A stretch of DNA of 64,000 bases from Pseudomonadota bacterium (GTDB taxonomy: Bacteria > Pseudomonadota > Alphaproteobacteria > Micavibrionales > Micavibrionaceae): assembly GCA_029558635.1 (NCBI GenBank), contig JAKQEE010000416.1:124001-188000 (forward strand). The letters run 5' to 3'. Under the pieces are notes generated by a model. It was given only the letters and a program-made list of their open reading frames with translations, had not been told where the DNA came from and did not search any database. Shown here piece after piece: positions 53,791-61,173 of this stretch; position 1 is the first letter of the stretch, and every line of letters starts with the position of its first letter. The position numbers were made by a program, and so were the translations under genes.

Positions 53791-55365
53791 CTACGGGCCG
53801 GCGCGCTCGACCTCGTTCATGTGAACGTCTGGCGGCGCCGTGCGCGCCCGCTTGTCGATGAGTTTATTGAGCGCGTGGATATAGGCGCGGGCAGACGCAA
53901 CGAGCGTATCGGCATCCGTTCCCTGTCCGACGACGATCTTGCCGTTTTCCTCGATCTTGACAGTCACTTCGGCCTGCGCATCGGTTCCGCCTGTGACGGC
54001 ATGAACCTGATAAAGCTGCAAGACGGCATCATCATGCGGAATAATCATGCGGATGGCCTTGAAAATGGCATCCACCGGACCGTTGCCTTCCGACATAGCG
54101 AATTTGCGTGTCCCATCGACATCCATCTCGATTGAAGCAATCTGTGGCCCTTTAGTGCCAGCCTGAATAACCAGAGAAGTGAATCTGATATTTTCATTAT
54201 CGCGTCCGGTTTCATCCTCGACCAAAGCCACAATATCCTCATCGAAAATTTGTTTCTTTTTATCTGCAAGGTCTTTGAAACGATTAAAGGCGTCTTCAAA
54301 CGCATTCTCACCCAGATCGCCATACCCCATTTCTTCAAGTTTCGATTTGAACGCATGTCGCCCCGAATGCTTACCCATGACCAGATTGGAACGGTGCAAC
54401 CCGACGGATTCCGGCGTCATAATCTCGTATGTCTGGGCATGTTTCAAAACGCCATCCTGATGGATGCCGCTTTCATGCGCGAACGCATTGGCGCCGACAA
54501 TGGCCTTGTTGGGCTGAACCACAAAACCGGTAATCGAAGACAACGTGCGCGAGACCTTGGTAATCATCTCGGTCTTGATGCCGTTGTGATACGGCATCGC
54601 ATCGGGACGCGTGCGCATGGCCATCACCAGCTCTTCAAGCGCCGCATTCCCCGCGCGTTCGCCGATCCCGTTGATGGTACATTCGATCTGCCGTGCGCCC
54701 GCATCGACGGCAGACAGCGAATTGGCAACCGCCAGACCGAGATCATTGTGGCAATGGGTCGAAAGAACGGCACGGTTCATATTAGGCACACGGTCACGCA
54801 ACATTGTAAACTTTGCGGCGTAATCATCAGGCATCGCGTACCCGACTGTATCGGGAATATTAATGGTGGTGGCTCCGGCCTTAATGGCTGCCTCGACACA
54901 TCGGCACAGAAAATCGTCTTCCGTGCGGCTGCCATCCTCGGCAGACCATTCGACGTCGTCCGTGAATTTACGGGCAAAGGTCACGGACTCGGTAATTGCC
55001 TCCAGCACGGCTTCGGGCGTCATCTGCAATTTGTATTTCATGTGCAAAGGCGACGTCGAAATAAAGGTGTGAATGCGCTTATGCGGAGCGGCCTTGATCG
55101 CCTCGGCAGATGCTTCGATATCGCGTTTGATCGCGCGGCACAAACCCGCAACAGTCGAATTCTTGATCTCTCTAGAAATCGCTTCAACGGCTTCGAAATC
55201 ACCTTTCGAAGCAATCGGAAATCCGGCTTCGATCACATCGACTCCCATCTCGTCGAGCAACCGCGCCATGCGCAACTTCTCTTCCAGATTCATGGAACAT
55301 CCGGGCGACTGCTCGCCGTCGCGCAATGTGGTGTCGAAAATAATAATACGGTTACTATCAGGCAT
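53791..55365 (-). CDS. leuA: 2-isopropylmalate synthase
   Basis: First committed step of leucine synthesis: acetyl-CoA plus 2-oxoisovalerate to 2-isopropylmalate. From the ATG at 55365 (AAGGA six bases upstream) it has 524 residues. The TIM barrel starts with IFDTTLRDGEQSPGCSM, and the metal-binding STHCHNDLGLAVANSLSAVDAGA block is present. The C-terminal LeuA dimer/regulatory domain (about 390-510) should mediate leucine feedback. The protein ends with a short extension. The 5' leader encodes a Leu-rich peptide and alternative hairpins (separate entries). Confidence 0.96.
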   Translation of the reverse strand: MPDSNRIIIFDTTLRDGEQSPGCSMNLEEKLRMARLLDEMGVDVIEAGFPIASKGDFEAVEAISREIKNSTVAGLCRAIKRDIEASAEAIKAAPHKRIHTFISTSPLHMKYKLQMTPEAVLEAITESVTFARKFTDDVEWSAEDGSRTEDDFLCRCVEAAIKAGATTINIPDTVGYAMPDDYAAKFTMLRDRVPNMNRAVLSTHCHNDLGLAVANSLSAVDAGARQIECTINGIGERAGNAALEELVMAMRTRPDAMPYHNGIKTEMITKVSRTLSSITGFVVQPNKAIVGANAFAHESGIHQDGVLKHAQTYEIMTPESVGLHRSNLVMGKHSGRHAFKSKLEEMGYGDLGENAFEDAFNRFKDLADKKKQIFDEDIVALVEDETGRDNENIRFTSLVIQAGTKGPQIASIEMDVDGTRKFAMSEGNGPVDAIFKAIRMIIPHDDAVLQLYQVHAVTGGTDAQAEVTVKIEENGKIVVGQGTDADTLVASARAYIHALNKLIDKRARTAPPDVHMNEVERAGP

Positions 55366-55413
55366 GATTGATCCTTCTATCAATTAAATCGTGAATGTCG
55401 TGAAAATTTCAGT

Positions 55414-55463
55414 CCCCTGAGAGGGAGCAAGCATCAAACCCAACGCCCTGCCTCAGGGGTTGG
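55414..55463 (-). promoter_or_regulatory. leuA attenuator: mutually exclusive hairpins
   Basis: Two incompatible structures share the segment just after the leader peptide. One pairs CCAAC-CCCTG with CAGGG-GTTGG (55463-55440). The other pairs CCCCTGAG (55459-55452) with CTCAGGGG (55421-55414), extended by AGGG/CCCT. Ribosome stalling on the Leu codons would decide between them. The U-tract after the second stem is poor (GAAATTTTC), so it may act by another route than plain intrinsic termination. Confidence 0.7.
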
Positions 55464-55506
55464 TAAGTCGTAGAAGGAGAAGCGAGTTGGTGTAAACGCT
55501 GATCAT
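55453..55506 (-). CDS. leuL: leu operon leader peptide
   Basis: Seventeen residues, MISVYTNSLLLLRLTNP, with four consecutive Leu codons (CTT CTC CTT CTA) and a fifth two codons later; its stop codon lies inside the first attenuator hairpin. It is 87 bases upstream of leuA on the same strand. This is the layout of a leucine attenuation leader: with little Leu-tRNA the ribosome stalls on the Leu run and changes RNA folding downstream. Found by direct reading because it is far below normal gene length. Confidence 0.8.
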   Translation of the reverse strand: MISVYTNSLLLLRLTNP

Positions 55507-55560
55507 GGAACGATCCAACCAGATTTCGCCGCACCGCGCAAGAAAAAGATGTTTTTTGAA

Positions 55561-55731
55561 TTAAGGGCGGATAGCTGGGATGGAATTCATATAGGCCGCA
55601 TATTCAGCAGCAGCCCGATCTGCCAAAAGCTCTACAGAGGACTTCCAACCATTCTGGCGTAAACTTTCTTCGAGTTCGTCCATTTTAATATGAGCCTCAG
55701 CCAAAGAGCCGTACATATCTTTTAAAGTCAT
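55561..55731 (-). CDS. small protein of unknown function
   Basis: 56 residues starting MTLKDMYGSLAEAHIKMDEL and ending NSIPAIRP. AGGAG six bases before the ATG is an ideal ribosome site, and the composition is that of a real soluble, mostly helical protein. No motif is recognised. It sits between the DUF971 gene upstream on the same strand and the leuA leader downstream. Too short for routine ORF calling. Confidence 0.65.
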   Translation of the reverse strand: MTLKDMYGSLAEAHIKMDELEESLRQNGWKSSVELLADRAAAEYAAYMNSIPAIRP

Positions 55732-55794
55732 AAAAATCTCCTGATTGAGGGAAATAAGCTATCTAAAAAAAGAAATAAATATATATGAAAAGTA

Positions 55795-56148
55795 TTAATG
55801 GCACCCGCCGGACTTGCCACACCCGCAGACATGTCCGTGCGGTTCACGGAATTTTTGTGCCAGTTCATAAAGGTAAGTCCAGCTATAAAGTCCCGTATTA
55901 TGCCCGTCGTCAAACACTAGACGCACAGCATAATTGCCGACTGGCTCAATCGCTGAAATGGTGACATTCTCTTTATTAGTCACGGTCACTTTCTCTTCGG
56001 GTCTGTGGCCCTGCACTTCGGCCGACGGACTTTCAACACGTAACAGCTCGGCGGTCAGGCCAAACCTCTCGCCCGTATCAAACGTCACATACAAAACCCG
56101 TTCGGATTTTTTGTAAGAAATTTCAGTCGGCCAGTGCGGTGCTGTCAT
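55795..56148 (-). CDS. DUF971 family protein with Cys/His tail
   Basis: 117 residues matching DUF971 (gamma-butyrobetaine hydroxylase-like N-terminal domain): PTEISYKKSERVLYVTFDTGERFGLTAELLRVESPSAEV, then the VGNYAVRLVFDDGHNTGLYSWTYLYEL block. The tail HGHVCGCGKSGGCH has three Cys and three His in 14 residues, a likely metal site. DUF971 proteins are linked in other bacteria to Fe-S cluster carrier MRP/ApbC, so an Fe-S or Zn role is possible. It lies 3 bp from the small membrane protein gene upstream. Confidence 0.85.
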   Translation of the reverse strand: MTAPHWPTEISYKKSERVLYVTFDTGERFGLTAELLRVESPSAEVQGHRPEEKVTVTNKENVTISAIEPVGNYAVRLVFDDGHNTGLYSWTYLYELAQKFREPHGHVCGCGKSGGCH

Positions 56149-56151
56149 GCC

Positions 56152-56400
56152 TTAACGATCATACCCATTTACAATTTGAGCGCGCTGCTCGGTGGCTTGA
56201 GTATATCCGTACTTGGTAGCAGCTCCGAATGTGAAGCACAAAGCGCCATTAACGACTGCGGAGAGTGGCTCTGTAGCAAAACTTCCCAAGGCATTAGCCC
56301 CGAAAGATACAGTAAGGGCCCCGCCAATTCCTGTAAGACCGGATTTAATAGCAAAAGAGTTAAGTTTATCTTCAAGGGTAGTTGGCTGGCGGTCGTTCAT
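56152..56400 (-). CDS. small membrane protein of unknown function
   Basis: 82 residues with two hydrophobic stretches (about 20-42 and 46-64), forming a helical hairpin: GLTGIGGALTVSFGANALG and LSAVVNGALCFTFGAATKYG. N- and C-termini are polar. No signal peptide motif or known family. It ends 3 bp before the DUF971 start on the same strand, so the two are probably co-transcribed. Confidence 0.6.
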   Translation of the reverse strand: MNDRQPTTLEDKLNSFAIKSGLTGIGGALTVSFGANALGSFATEPLSAVVNGALCFTFGAATKYGYTQATEQRAQIVNGYDR

Positions 56401-56454
56401 TTATTTCTCCTGACGCAGTAGGGGTTAAGGCCCTCTTGGTAAAGGAAATTGGCC

Positions 56455-56637
56455 CTATTTGTCAAGATTTCTAGCTTCTTCGACCAGCATAATCGGGACT
56501 CCGTCGCGTATCGGATAGGCGAGCTTTGCCTGATCGGAAATCAATTCCTGTTTTTCGCGGTCATAGCGCAACGGCACTTTGCTCAGCGGGCAAACCAGAA
56601 CTTCAAGCAAGCGGGGGTCGATGGAACTTTGGCTCAT
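56455..56637 (-). CDS. Trm112 family zinc-ribbon-like protein
   Basis: 60 residues from the ATG at 56637: [45 protein letters not shown], the full Trm112/YcaR pattern. Bacterial copies keep one CP pair (VCPLSK) and the [11 protein letters not shown] signature but lack the second Zn-binding pair. Eukaryotic Trm112 activates methyltransferases; the bacterial role is unclear. It lies 19 bp after the LON-domain gene. Confidence 0.9.
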   Translation of the reverse strand: MSQSSIDPRLLEVLVCPLSKVPLRYDREKQELISDQAKLAYPIRDGVPIMLVEEARNLDK

Positions 56638-56656
56638 TAAAAACTCTACCACCAAT

Positions 56657-57298
56657 TTAATGCGAAGAACAAGACGGTCCGCCATGCCGAACAGAAAGTT
56701 CAAGCAGGGACAAAAACAGATTGGCCCGTGACACACAGCAAGGGGCTTCGAGCAAGGCCTGTTTTTCAGATGCCGAAAACGGACACACCATGGCCAAGGT
56801 CGTCATCAGGTGCTCGTCGCTCACGGTGTTGAGTAAAGACCAGTCGAGCGAAATCCCGTGCTGGTCGAGATATTCTCCCAAAAGGTCAATCAGCGCCGCA
56901 CGGTCCAGATCAAGGCAGGCCGGAGACATATCGTCCCTGAACGCCCCCCATGCAATTCGTGCTGTACGAAACCCGTTCTCATGAAGGGGAAGTTCTTTCA
57001 GAATATGAAAGCGGCAAATACCGGTCAGAGTAACCAGATAACGCCCGTCCCCCGTCTCGGAAAATTGGGTGATGCGTCCGGCGCATCCGGTTTTGAAAAT
57101 GGAAGGGATGTCGCCATAGGGTTGGACGATCCCGATCATCCGCGAGGATTTCAAGGCATCATCTATCATTGCAATATAACGGGATTCAAAAATATTGAGA
57201 GGCAAATCCCCCTTGGGCAACAGGACAACCCCGTCCAGCGGGAAAATCGCCAACTGCTCCGGTAAATCGTCAAAATCTGGCGCGAAAGATATGCTCAT
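56657..57298 (-). CDS. LON peptidase N-terminal substrate-binding domain protein
   Basis: 213 residues from the ATG at 57298. It contains only the LON substrate-binding domain (about 12-205): [34 protein letters not shown] followed by GIVQP and [26 protein letters not shown]. No ATPase or protease domain follows. Stand-alone domains of this kind are common in alphaproteobacteria next to a thioredoxin-TPR gene, as here; it may help present substrates for proteolysis, but this is untested. Confidence 0.92.
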   Translation of the reverse strand: MSISFAPDFDDLPEQLAIFPLDGVVLLPKGDLPLNIFESRYIAMIDDALKSSRMIGIVQPYGDIPSIFKTGCAGRITQFSETGDGRYLVTLTGICRFHILKELPLHENGFRTARIAWGAFRDDMSPACLDLDRAALIDLLGEYLDQHGISLDWSLLNTVSDEHLMTTLAMVCPFSASEKQALLEAPCCVSRANLFLSLLELSVRHGGPSCSSH

Positions 57299-57323
57299 AA
57301 TCGACAGATATAGGGCGCAAAAA

Positions 57324-58250
57324 TCAGGAAAAAAGGATCGCCGACAATTTGCGACGACCTGCCACACTGGCCGGATCGGCAAATCCCCACGCTTCGAAAT
57401 ATTTCAAAAGCTGTGTTTTCGCCTTGTCGTCTTCCCATGTCCGGTTTCGGCGAATGATTTCAATCAGTTCGTCCGCGGCACGGTCTTTTAGACTCTTGGC
57501 AAAACAGGCTTCAGCCAGATCGAAGCGAGTCTGAAGGTCATCGGGATTGGCAGAAATTTTGCGCTCGAACTCGGCCAGATCTCCGGCGGAAGACGCATTT
57601 TTTGCCAAATCCAGTGTGGTCTTGGCCGCCACCATAAAGGAAGAATTCGCAATGGCTGGTGTCGCCGCCGCAATCATCGCCTCGGCTTGCTCGAAATCGC
57701 CTGCGGCGGTCATCACGCGGACAATTCCGGCATAGCTTTCGGCATGCTGCGCGTCTTGCTGCAAAATGGCGGCATAGATATCCTGCGCAGCGCCCAGATC
57801 CCCTTGATCGAGAAGCAACGCTGCTTCTTTAAGGGCAGCGGGAATATCAATCGCCTCCGGCGCGTTCTGGTTCTTGAGCGCAATCAATTGCGCAATCACA
57901 TTTTCAATGTCGCTTTGCGGGCGCGCACCGGAAAACGCCCCGACCGGTTGTCCCATATAGAGTGCAACAACCATCGGCACGGACTGCACGCGAAACGCCT
58001 GTGCGAGCTCAGGGTTCTGGTCGATATCGACCTTGGCCAGCGCGACGGCACCGTTTTGCGCGGCCACACATTTCTCCAGAACCGGCATCAATTGTTTGCA
58101 AGGCCCGCACCACGGCGCCCAGAAATCGACCAGAATGGGACGCTCCATTGACGCGGCCAGAACATCTTTTTCAAAAGTCGAAGTCGTGGCTTCGAAAACA
58201 TCCGCACTGTTTTTCGGGGCAGGGGCCGAAGGATTTAATCCGTACAACAT
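57324..58250 (-). CDS. cnoX: thioredoxin-TPR chaperone CnoX (YbbN)
   Basis: 308 residues. Residues about 20-125 are a thioredoxin domain with the active site WCGPCK (C48, C51), and the rest is made of TPR-like helical repeats (ALKEAALLLDQGDLGAAQDIYAAIL, then repeats to the C-terminus), the CnoX/YbbN layout. E. coli CnoX has SXXC and acts as a chaperone-redoxin protecting proteins from hypochlorite; alphaproteobacterial homologues keep CGPC and can also reduce disulphides. It is 25 bp upstream of the LON-domain gene. Confidence 0.9.
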   Translation of the reverse strand: MLYGLNPSAPAPKNSADVFEATTSTFEKDVLAASMERPILVDFWAPWCGPCKQLMPVLEKCVAAQNGAVALAKVDIDQNPELAQAFRVQSVPMVVALYMGQPVGAFSGARPQSDIENVIAQLIALKNQNAPEAIDIPAALKEAALLLDQGDLGAAQDIYAAILQQDAQHAESYAGIVRVMTAAGDFEQAEAMIAAATPAIANSSFMVAAKTTLDLAKNASSAGDLAEFERKISANPDDLQTRFDLAEACFAKSLKDRAADELIEIIRRNRTWEDDKAKTQLLKYFEAWGFADPASVAGRRKLSAILFS

Positions 58251-58265
58251 CACACAAAACTCTTT

Positions 58266-58796
58266 CTATTCTTCTTTGTCCGGCGCGGCCGGTCCAAGGT
58301 CGATAATCTGGGGTGTGATAGCGTGTTTTTCAAGGATTGTCATCAAATCTTGCGGAGCAAGGCTCACCGTCATCGAATTGTCGAGCGGATGGACGTTGAT
58401 CCGCTCGAAATCCATCATCTGAGCTTCCAGAATCATACGGATATTGCGCTGGATATTATTGAGGATAGCCAGCGGCGTGACCGACCCGGGCCGCACCCCC
58501 AGATTCTCCCATAAACGCTCGGGCGATCCGAAAGAAAACCGCCCCATATTCAGCAAATTTGAGAGTTTTTTCAGATCAATGGGGGTTTCGTGCCCCAACG
58601 TAACCAGAACCATATTTCCCTTTTTGTCTTTCAGGAACAGATTGCGGGTATGAAGGCCCGGAATTTCTGCAGAAACCTTATCGGCCTCGGCCACCGTGAA
58701 AACAGGCACATGGTGAAAAAGCTCGAAAGAAATTTCCAGCTCCCCCAGGTGTTCCAAAAGGCTCTCGGGCGCGAATTTGGGAATAATTTCGGTCAT
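58266..58796 (-). CDS. prolyl-tRNA deacylase-like (YbaK/ProXp) protein
   Basis: 176 residues of the YbaK/ProRS-associated editing family: HHVPVFTVAEADKVSAEIPGLHTRNLFLKDKKGNMVLVTLGH, then RFSFGSPERLWENLGVRPGSVTPLAILN, the PrdX/ProXp-ala pattern, which hydrolyses Ala-tRNA(Pro). The conserved Lys (LFLKDKKG) and GxxxP (GVRPGSVTP) are present. It is first in a run with cnoX, the LON-domain gene and the Trm112 gene on the minus strand. Confidence 0.9.
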   Translation of the reverse strand: MTEIIPKFAPESLLEHLGELEISFELFHHVPVFTVAEADKVSAEIPGLHTRNLFLKDKKGNMVLVTLGHETPIDLKKLSNLLNMGRFSFGSPERLWENLGVRPGSVTPLAILNNIQRNIRMILEAQMMDFERINVHPLDNSMTVSLAPQDLMTILEKHAITPQIIDLGPAAPDKEE

Positions 58797-59025
58797 GTTT
58801 TACCGATAACGCGCTTGTGACACACTGTCAAAATCAAAAACCTCAAACGCTCTGGTGGCGGAAAAAGAAATTTGGTAGCATAAGTACGTTCTAATGCGTA
58901 CAGAAGTATGTTGCGAATGGCTGTTCAAGCGTGCAAGATGAAAACGACCGCGCTGAAGAGTGGTTTCATTTACGTTTCTTCTGTGTTCTTTCTGGGTAAG
59001 TTGATCGAATCTGAGGAGAGGCAGG

Positions 59026-60009
59026 ATGAAGACTCAAATGGTGATTGGCCGCCTTTGGCTGGTTGTGGCAGCGCCAGCGCTCCTGTACTCCCTTTTCATA
59101 GTGGTTGGAAACAAAGAGTCTTCGACCTACATGGCTGGGCTGGGACTTGCCGCGCTCATTCTCACATTGTTTGCTTTTTTTACGGTTAAAAGTCTGCGCC
59201 GCATGCTCTCGGTTTCAGCCGTCTCCATCCAGTCTTTAGCCGACGGAAAGATGGAATCAGTCCATCTGGAAGTAAAGGGATCAAACGACTTTGCAAAGAT
59301 CGCTCAGGCCGTCATGGCATTGAAGCAAAAACTGCATAACCTTGAAAAAATTGAGCAGACATCCCGTGAGGTCCTCGAACAGCACGAGCAATTGGTCGCG
59401 CACCGTCATGAAAAACAGGAGAAACTGAACGGCTTTATCGGCAAAAACATGAAAAATATCGAGAGTCTGGCATCGTCCATGGAAGAAATGACGGCGTCGA
59501 TCCGCGAAATCGGCGATCAGGTGGCGCGGGCCGTCACTCTGGTCGACCAGACCAGAAGCGTTTCCGAATCCTCGACCGGCAAAGTTCAAGGGCTGGGAAC
59601 CCTGACCAAAGAAATTGATACGGTGGTCGATTTGATTCGTGAAATCGCCGAAAAAACCAACTTGCTGGCCTTGAACGCAACTATCGAAGCCGCCCGCGCC
59701 GGCGAAGCAGGGCGGGGATTCAGCGTGGTCGCAGGCGAGGTCAAGGTTCTCTCCTCCCAGACGACCGAAGCGACCGGAAGCATCAATTCGCAAGTTCAGG
59801 CCATTCAGAATGAGAGTGCCACAGTTGTCAATTTGATCGAGGAAATCAACAACTCGATTGGCGGGGTTTTCGAGGTTTCCAGAGCCATCAGCGAAGCCAT
59901 CTCCCAGCAGGGTGTGGCCGCCAACGAAATCTCGCACAATGCCAATAAAATCGCGGAATTCTCGCGTCGCCTGAAGGATGATATCGAAGAATTAACCAAA
60001 ATCGCCTAG
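59026..60009 (+). CDS. short methyl-accepting chemotaxis protein without periplasmic sensor
   Basis: 327 residues, compared with 500-700 for standard receptors. Two N-terminal transmembrane helices (about 8-27 and 36-55) are separated by only a short loop, so no periplasmic sensor domain exists. A HAMP-like segment and a coiled coil follow, then the signalling domain with tip [24 protein letters not shown] and SVVAGEVKVLSSQT. It may sense membrane state or work with other receptors. GAGAGG lies before the start. No che genes adjoin. Confidence 0.9.
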   Translation: MKTQMVIGRLWLVVAAPALLYSLFIVVGNKESSTYMAGLGLAALILTLFAFFTVKSLRRMLSVSAVSIQSLADGKMESVHLEVKGSNDFAKIAQAVMALKQKLHNLEKIEQTSREVLEQHEQLVAHRHEKQEKLNGFIGKNMKNIESLASSMEEMTASIREIGDQVARAVTLVDQTRSVSESSTGKVQGLGTLTKEIDTVVDLIREIAEKTNLLALNATIEAARAGEAGRGFSVVAGEVKVLSSQTTEATGSINSQVQAIQNESATVVNLIEEINNSIGGVFEVSRAISEAISQQGVAANEISHNANKIAEFSRRLKDDIEELTKIA

Positions 60010-60377
60010 GGTGTGTTGACAAAAGGGTGAAATCTCCCTGTTTGTCATCCCCGACAAAGGAGGTGTCAACCGACTACCGATCCGGGGATCTAGCAGTTGA
60101 GTGTAGGCTTTGCCTGCACAACTTTTTCGGTAAAAACAGAAATCTCTACATTTTGGAACGGCCTGTTTCGTTCTTCTGTGGAAAAACTTGTTTTTGGCTC
60201 AAATTCTATGATAGACTTATATTTAATCATATATAATGAACAATATATTCTATGGTCCCAAAAGGACCAAAAGAATGTCTGTAGCCGGAAATAGATCAAA
60301 TTTGATCTATTTTCAATAATTATGAAACTTTTGTGAGCTATAGATAAAAGGAAGGAAAAAACAGGGGTAGAAAGAAT
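60010..60377 (+). other. AT-rich intergenic region (368 bp) with several inverted repeats
   Basis: No gene seen. After the chemoreceptor stop, GTTGACA and TGTCAAC form an inverted pair about 50 bases apart. TGGTCC / GGACCA with a five-base loop follows (60253-60269), then the 24-base palindrome (separate entry). The rest is very AT-rich and probably holds the promoter of the two small genes downstream. Confidence 0.6.
60289..60312. promoter_or_regulatory. perfect 24-bp palindrome, candidate operator
   Basis: AAATAGATCAAA followed immediately by its exact complement, with no spacer. It lies 66 bases before the start of the small two-gene unit. Its form (two-fold symmetric, no loop) fits a dimeric repressor or activator site better than an RNA hairpin. 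Confidence 0.6.
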
Positions 60378-60557
60378 ATGGCAGTATCAAAATTTGAAAT
60401 GGATACAAAAGGCCCAGTGATAGATATGGGCAACCTATGCGGTCCCGGGACAGCCATATCCTGCAACGGTTTTCAGGTTGCAGATGTGGGGGTAAAGTCG
60501 GCACAGCCTTCTGCCCCTCAATTCCCGTTGAACGGATTTGGCCCGACTGGAGCGTAG
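60378..60557 (+). CDS. small protein of unknown function
   Basis: 59 residues starting MAVSKFEMDTKGPVIDMGNL and ending NGFGPTGA. It has two Cys (NLCGPG and ISCNG) and a Gly/Pro-rich C-terminal part, no signal peptide and no known family. The start follows a purine-rich stretch (GGGGTAGAAAGAAT). Only three bases separate its stop from the next gene, so the two form a unit. Found by direct reading. A real gene is likely given this spacing, but the function is unknown. Confidence 0.6.
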   Translation: MAVSKFEMDTKGPVIDMGNLCGPGTAISCNGFQVADVGVKSAQPSAPQFPLNGFGPTGA

Positions 60558-60560
60558 ATT

Positions 60561-60857
60561 ATGACAGCAACACCCCTTAATATTCAGCTTGGACAGCTCC
60601 CCGACGGAGATCTTGCTTTGATAAGCGGGTCAAGTCTGCCGGGTGATGTCAAACGCATTGAATATTACCGTGACCAGAAGCTGTTTATGCTGATTTACGA
60701 TATTCCCGACCATGAAGGCGACCTGATGCACTATGAACTCCGCGATGATGTGGCGGAAAAGGTCAAAAAGCGCTCTTCAATGGTAATTGTCGAACCCGAT
60801 GCGATCACGGGCCGTCCGATGGGGTATTACGCCTCGCTGATCCAGGTTGGCGCCTAA
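60561..60857 (+). CDS. small protein of unknown function
   Basis: 98 residues, acidic and strand-rich, without signal peptide or membrane helix: QLGQLPDGDLALISGSSLPG, then KRIEYYRDQKLFMLIYDIPDHEGDLMHYELR. The composition suggests a compact beta fold. No family is recognised. GGAG overlapping the end of the preceding small gene serves as the ribosome site, so translation is coupled. tRNA-Gly follows 74 bp downstream. Confidence 0.65.
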   Translation: MTATPLNIQLGQLPDGDLALISGSSLPGDVKRIEYYRDQKLFMLIYDIPDHEGDLMHYELRDDVAEKVKKRSSMVIVEPDAITGRPMGYYASLIQVGA

Positions 60858-60931
60858 AAATCCAAAGATTCCCTCTTGCAATTCCCGAAGATGATCAGTA
60901 TAAATCCGCCCTGTCTTAAGAACTGGCCAGC

Positions 60932-61006
60932 GCGGGTGTAGCTCAGGGGTAGAGCGTTACCTTGCCAAGGTAAATGTCGAGGGTTCGAATCCCTTCACCC
61001 GCTCCA
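60932..61006 (+). tRNA. tRNA-Gly (anticodon GCC)
   Basis: Full cloverleaf with encoded CCA: acceptor GCGGGTG / CACCCGC, D arm GCTCAGGGGTAGAGC, anticodon stem TACC / GGTA around TTGCCAA (anticodon GCC), T arm GAGGGTTCGAATCCCTT, discriminator T. The 3' end is repeated downstream (separate entries). Confidence 0.97.
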
Positions 61007-61025
61007 GTCCAGAAATCACTAAAAA
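60988..61025 (+). repeat. 38-bp direct repeat, copy 1 (tRNA-Gly 3' end)
   Basis: From the T loop through the acceptor, CCA and 19 bases of flank. The identical sequence recurs at 61129-61166, 141 bp further on, as for the two ends of an element integrated at a tRNA. Confidence 0.85.
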
Positions 61026-61128
61026 ATGATGGAAATCACGAAAGCCGCGAGGGTTCGACAAAGAGCTTAATGAACGCGTGGCGTGAGTTTAGCGTTTGCA
61101 ACTTTGACAAATGAAATGCAGTCAAAGT
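61026..61128 (+). other. 103-bp segment between the tRNA-Gly 3' repeats
   Basis: No reading frame of note. It holds CGAGGGTTCGA (61048-61058), an 11-base copy of the tRNA T arm, then about 70 unrelated bases ending in a perfect eight-base hairpin ACTTTGAC / GTCAAAGT (61101-61108, 61121-61128) directly abutting repeat copy 2. The second tRNA 3' end is thus split in its T loop by an insertion of about 70 bases. Confidence 0.65.
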
Positions 61129-61166
61129 AATCCCTTCACCCGCTCCAGTCCAGAAATCACTAAAAA
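61129..61166 (+). repeat. 38-bp direct repeat, copy 2
   Basis: Exact copy of 60988-61025, including CCA and the flank. It ends eight bases before the end of the convergent lptB gene. It has no acceptor or D arm and cannot be a tRNA. Confidence 0.85.
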
Positions 61167-61173
61167 TCAAAAA

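Noticed and set aside
54250-55371. 373-codon open frame antisense to leuA
   Set aside because: Shadow of leuA; the leuA reading has all catalytic motifs and a ribosome site.
61129-61166. Second tRNA-Gly gene
   Set aside because: Only the 3' end is present; no D arm or anticodon arm, so it is a repeat and not a gene.
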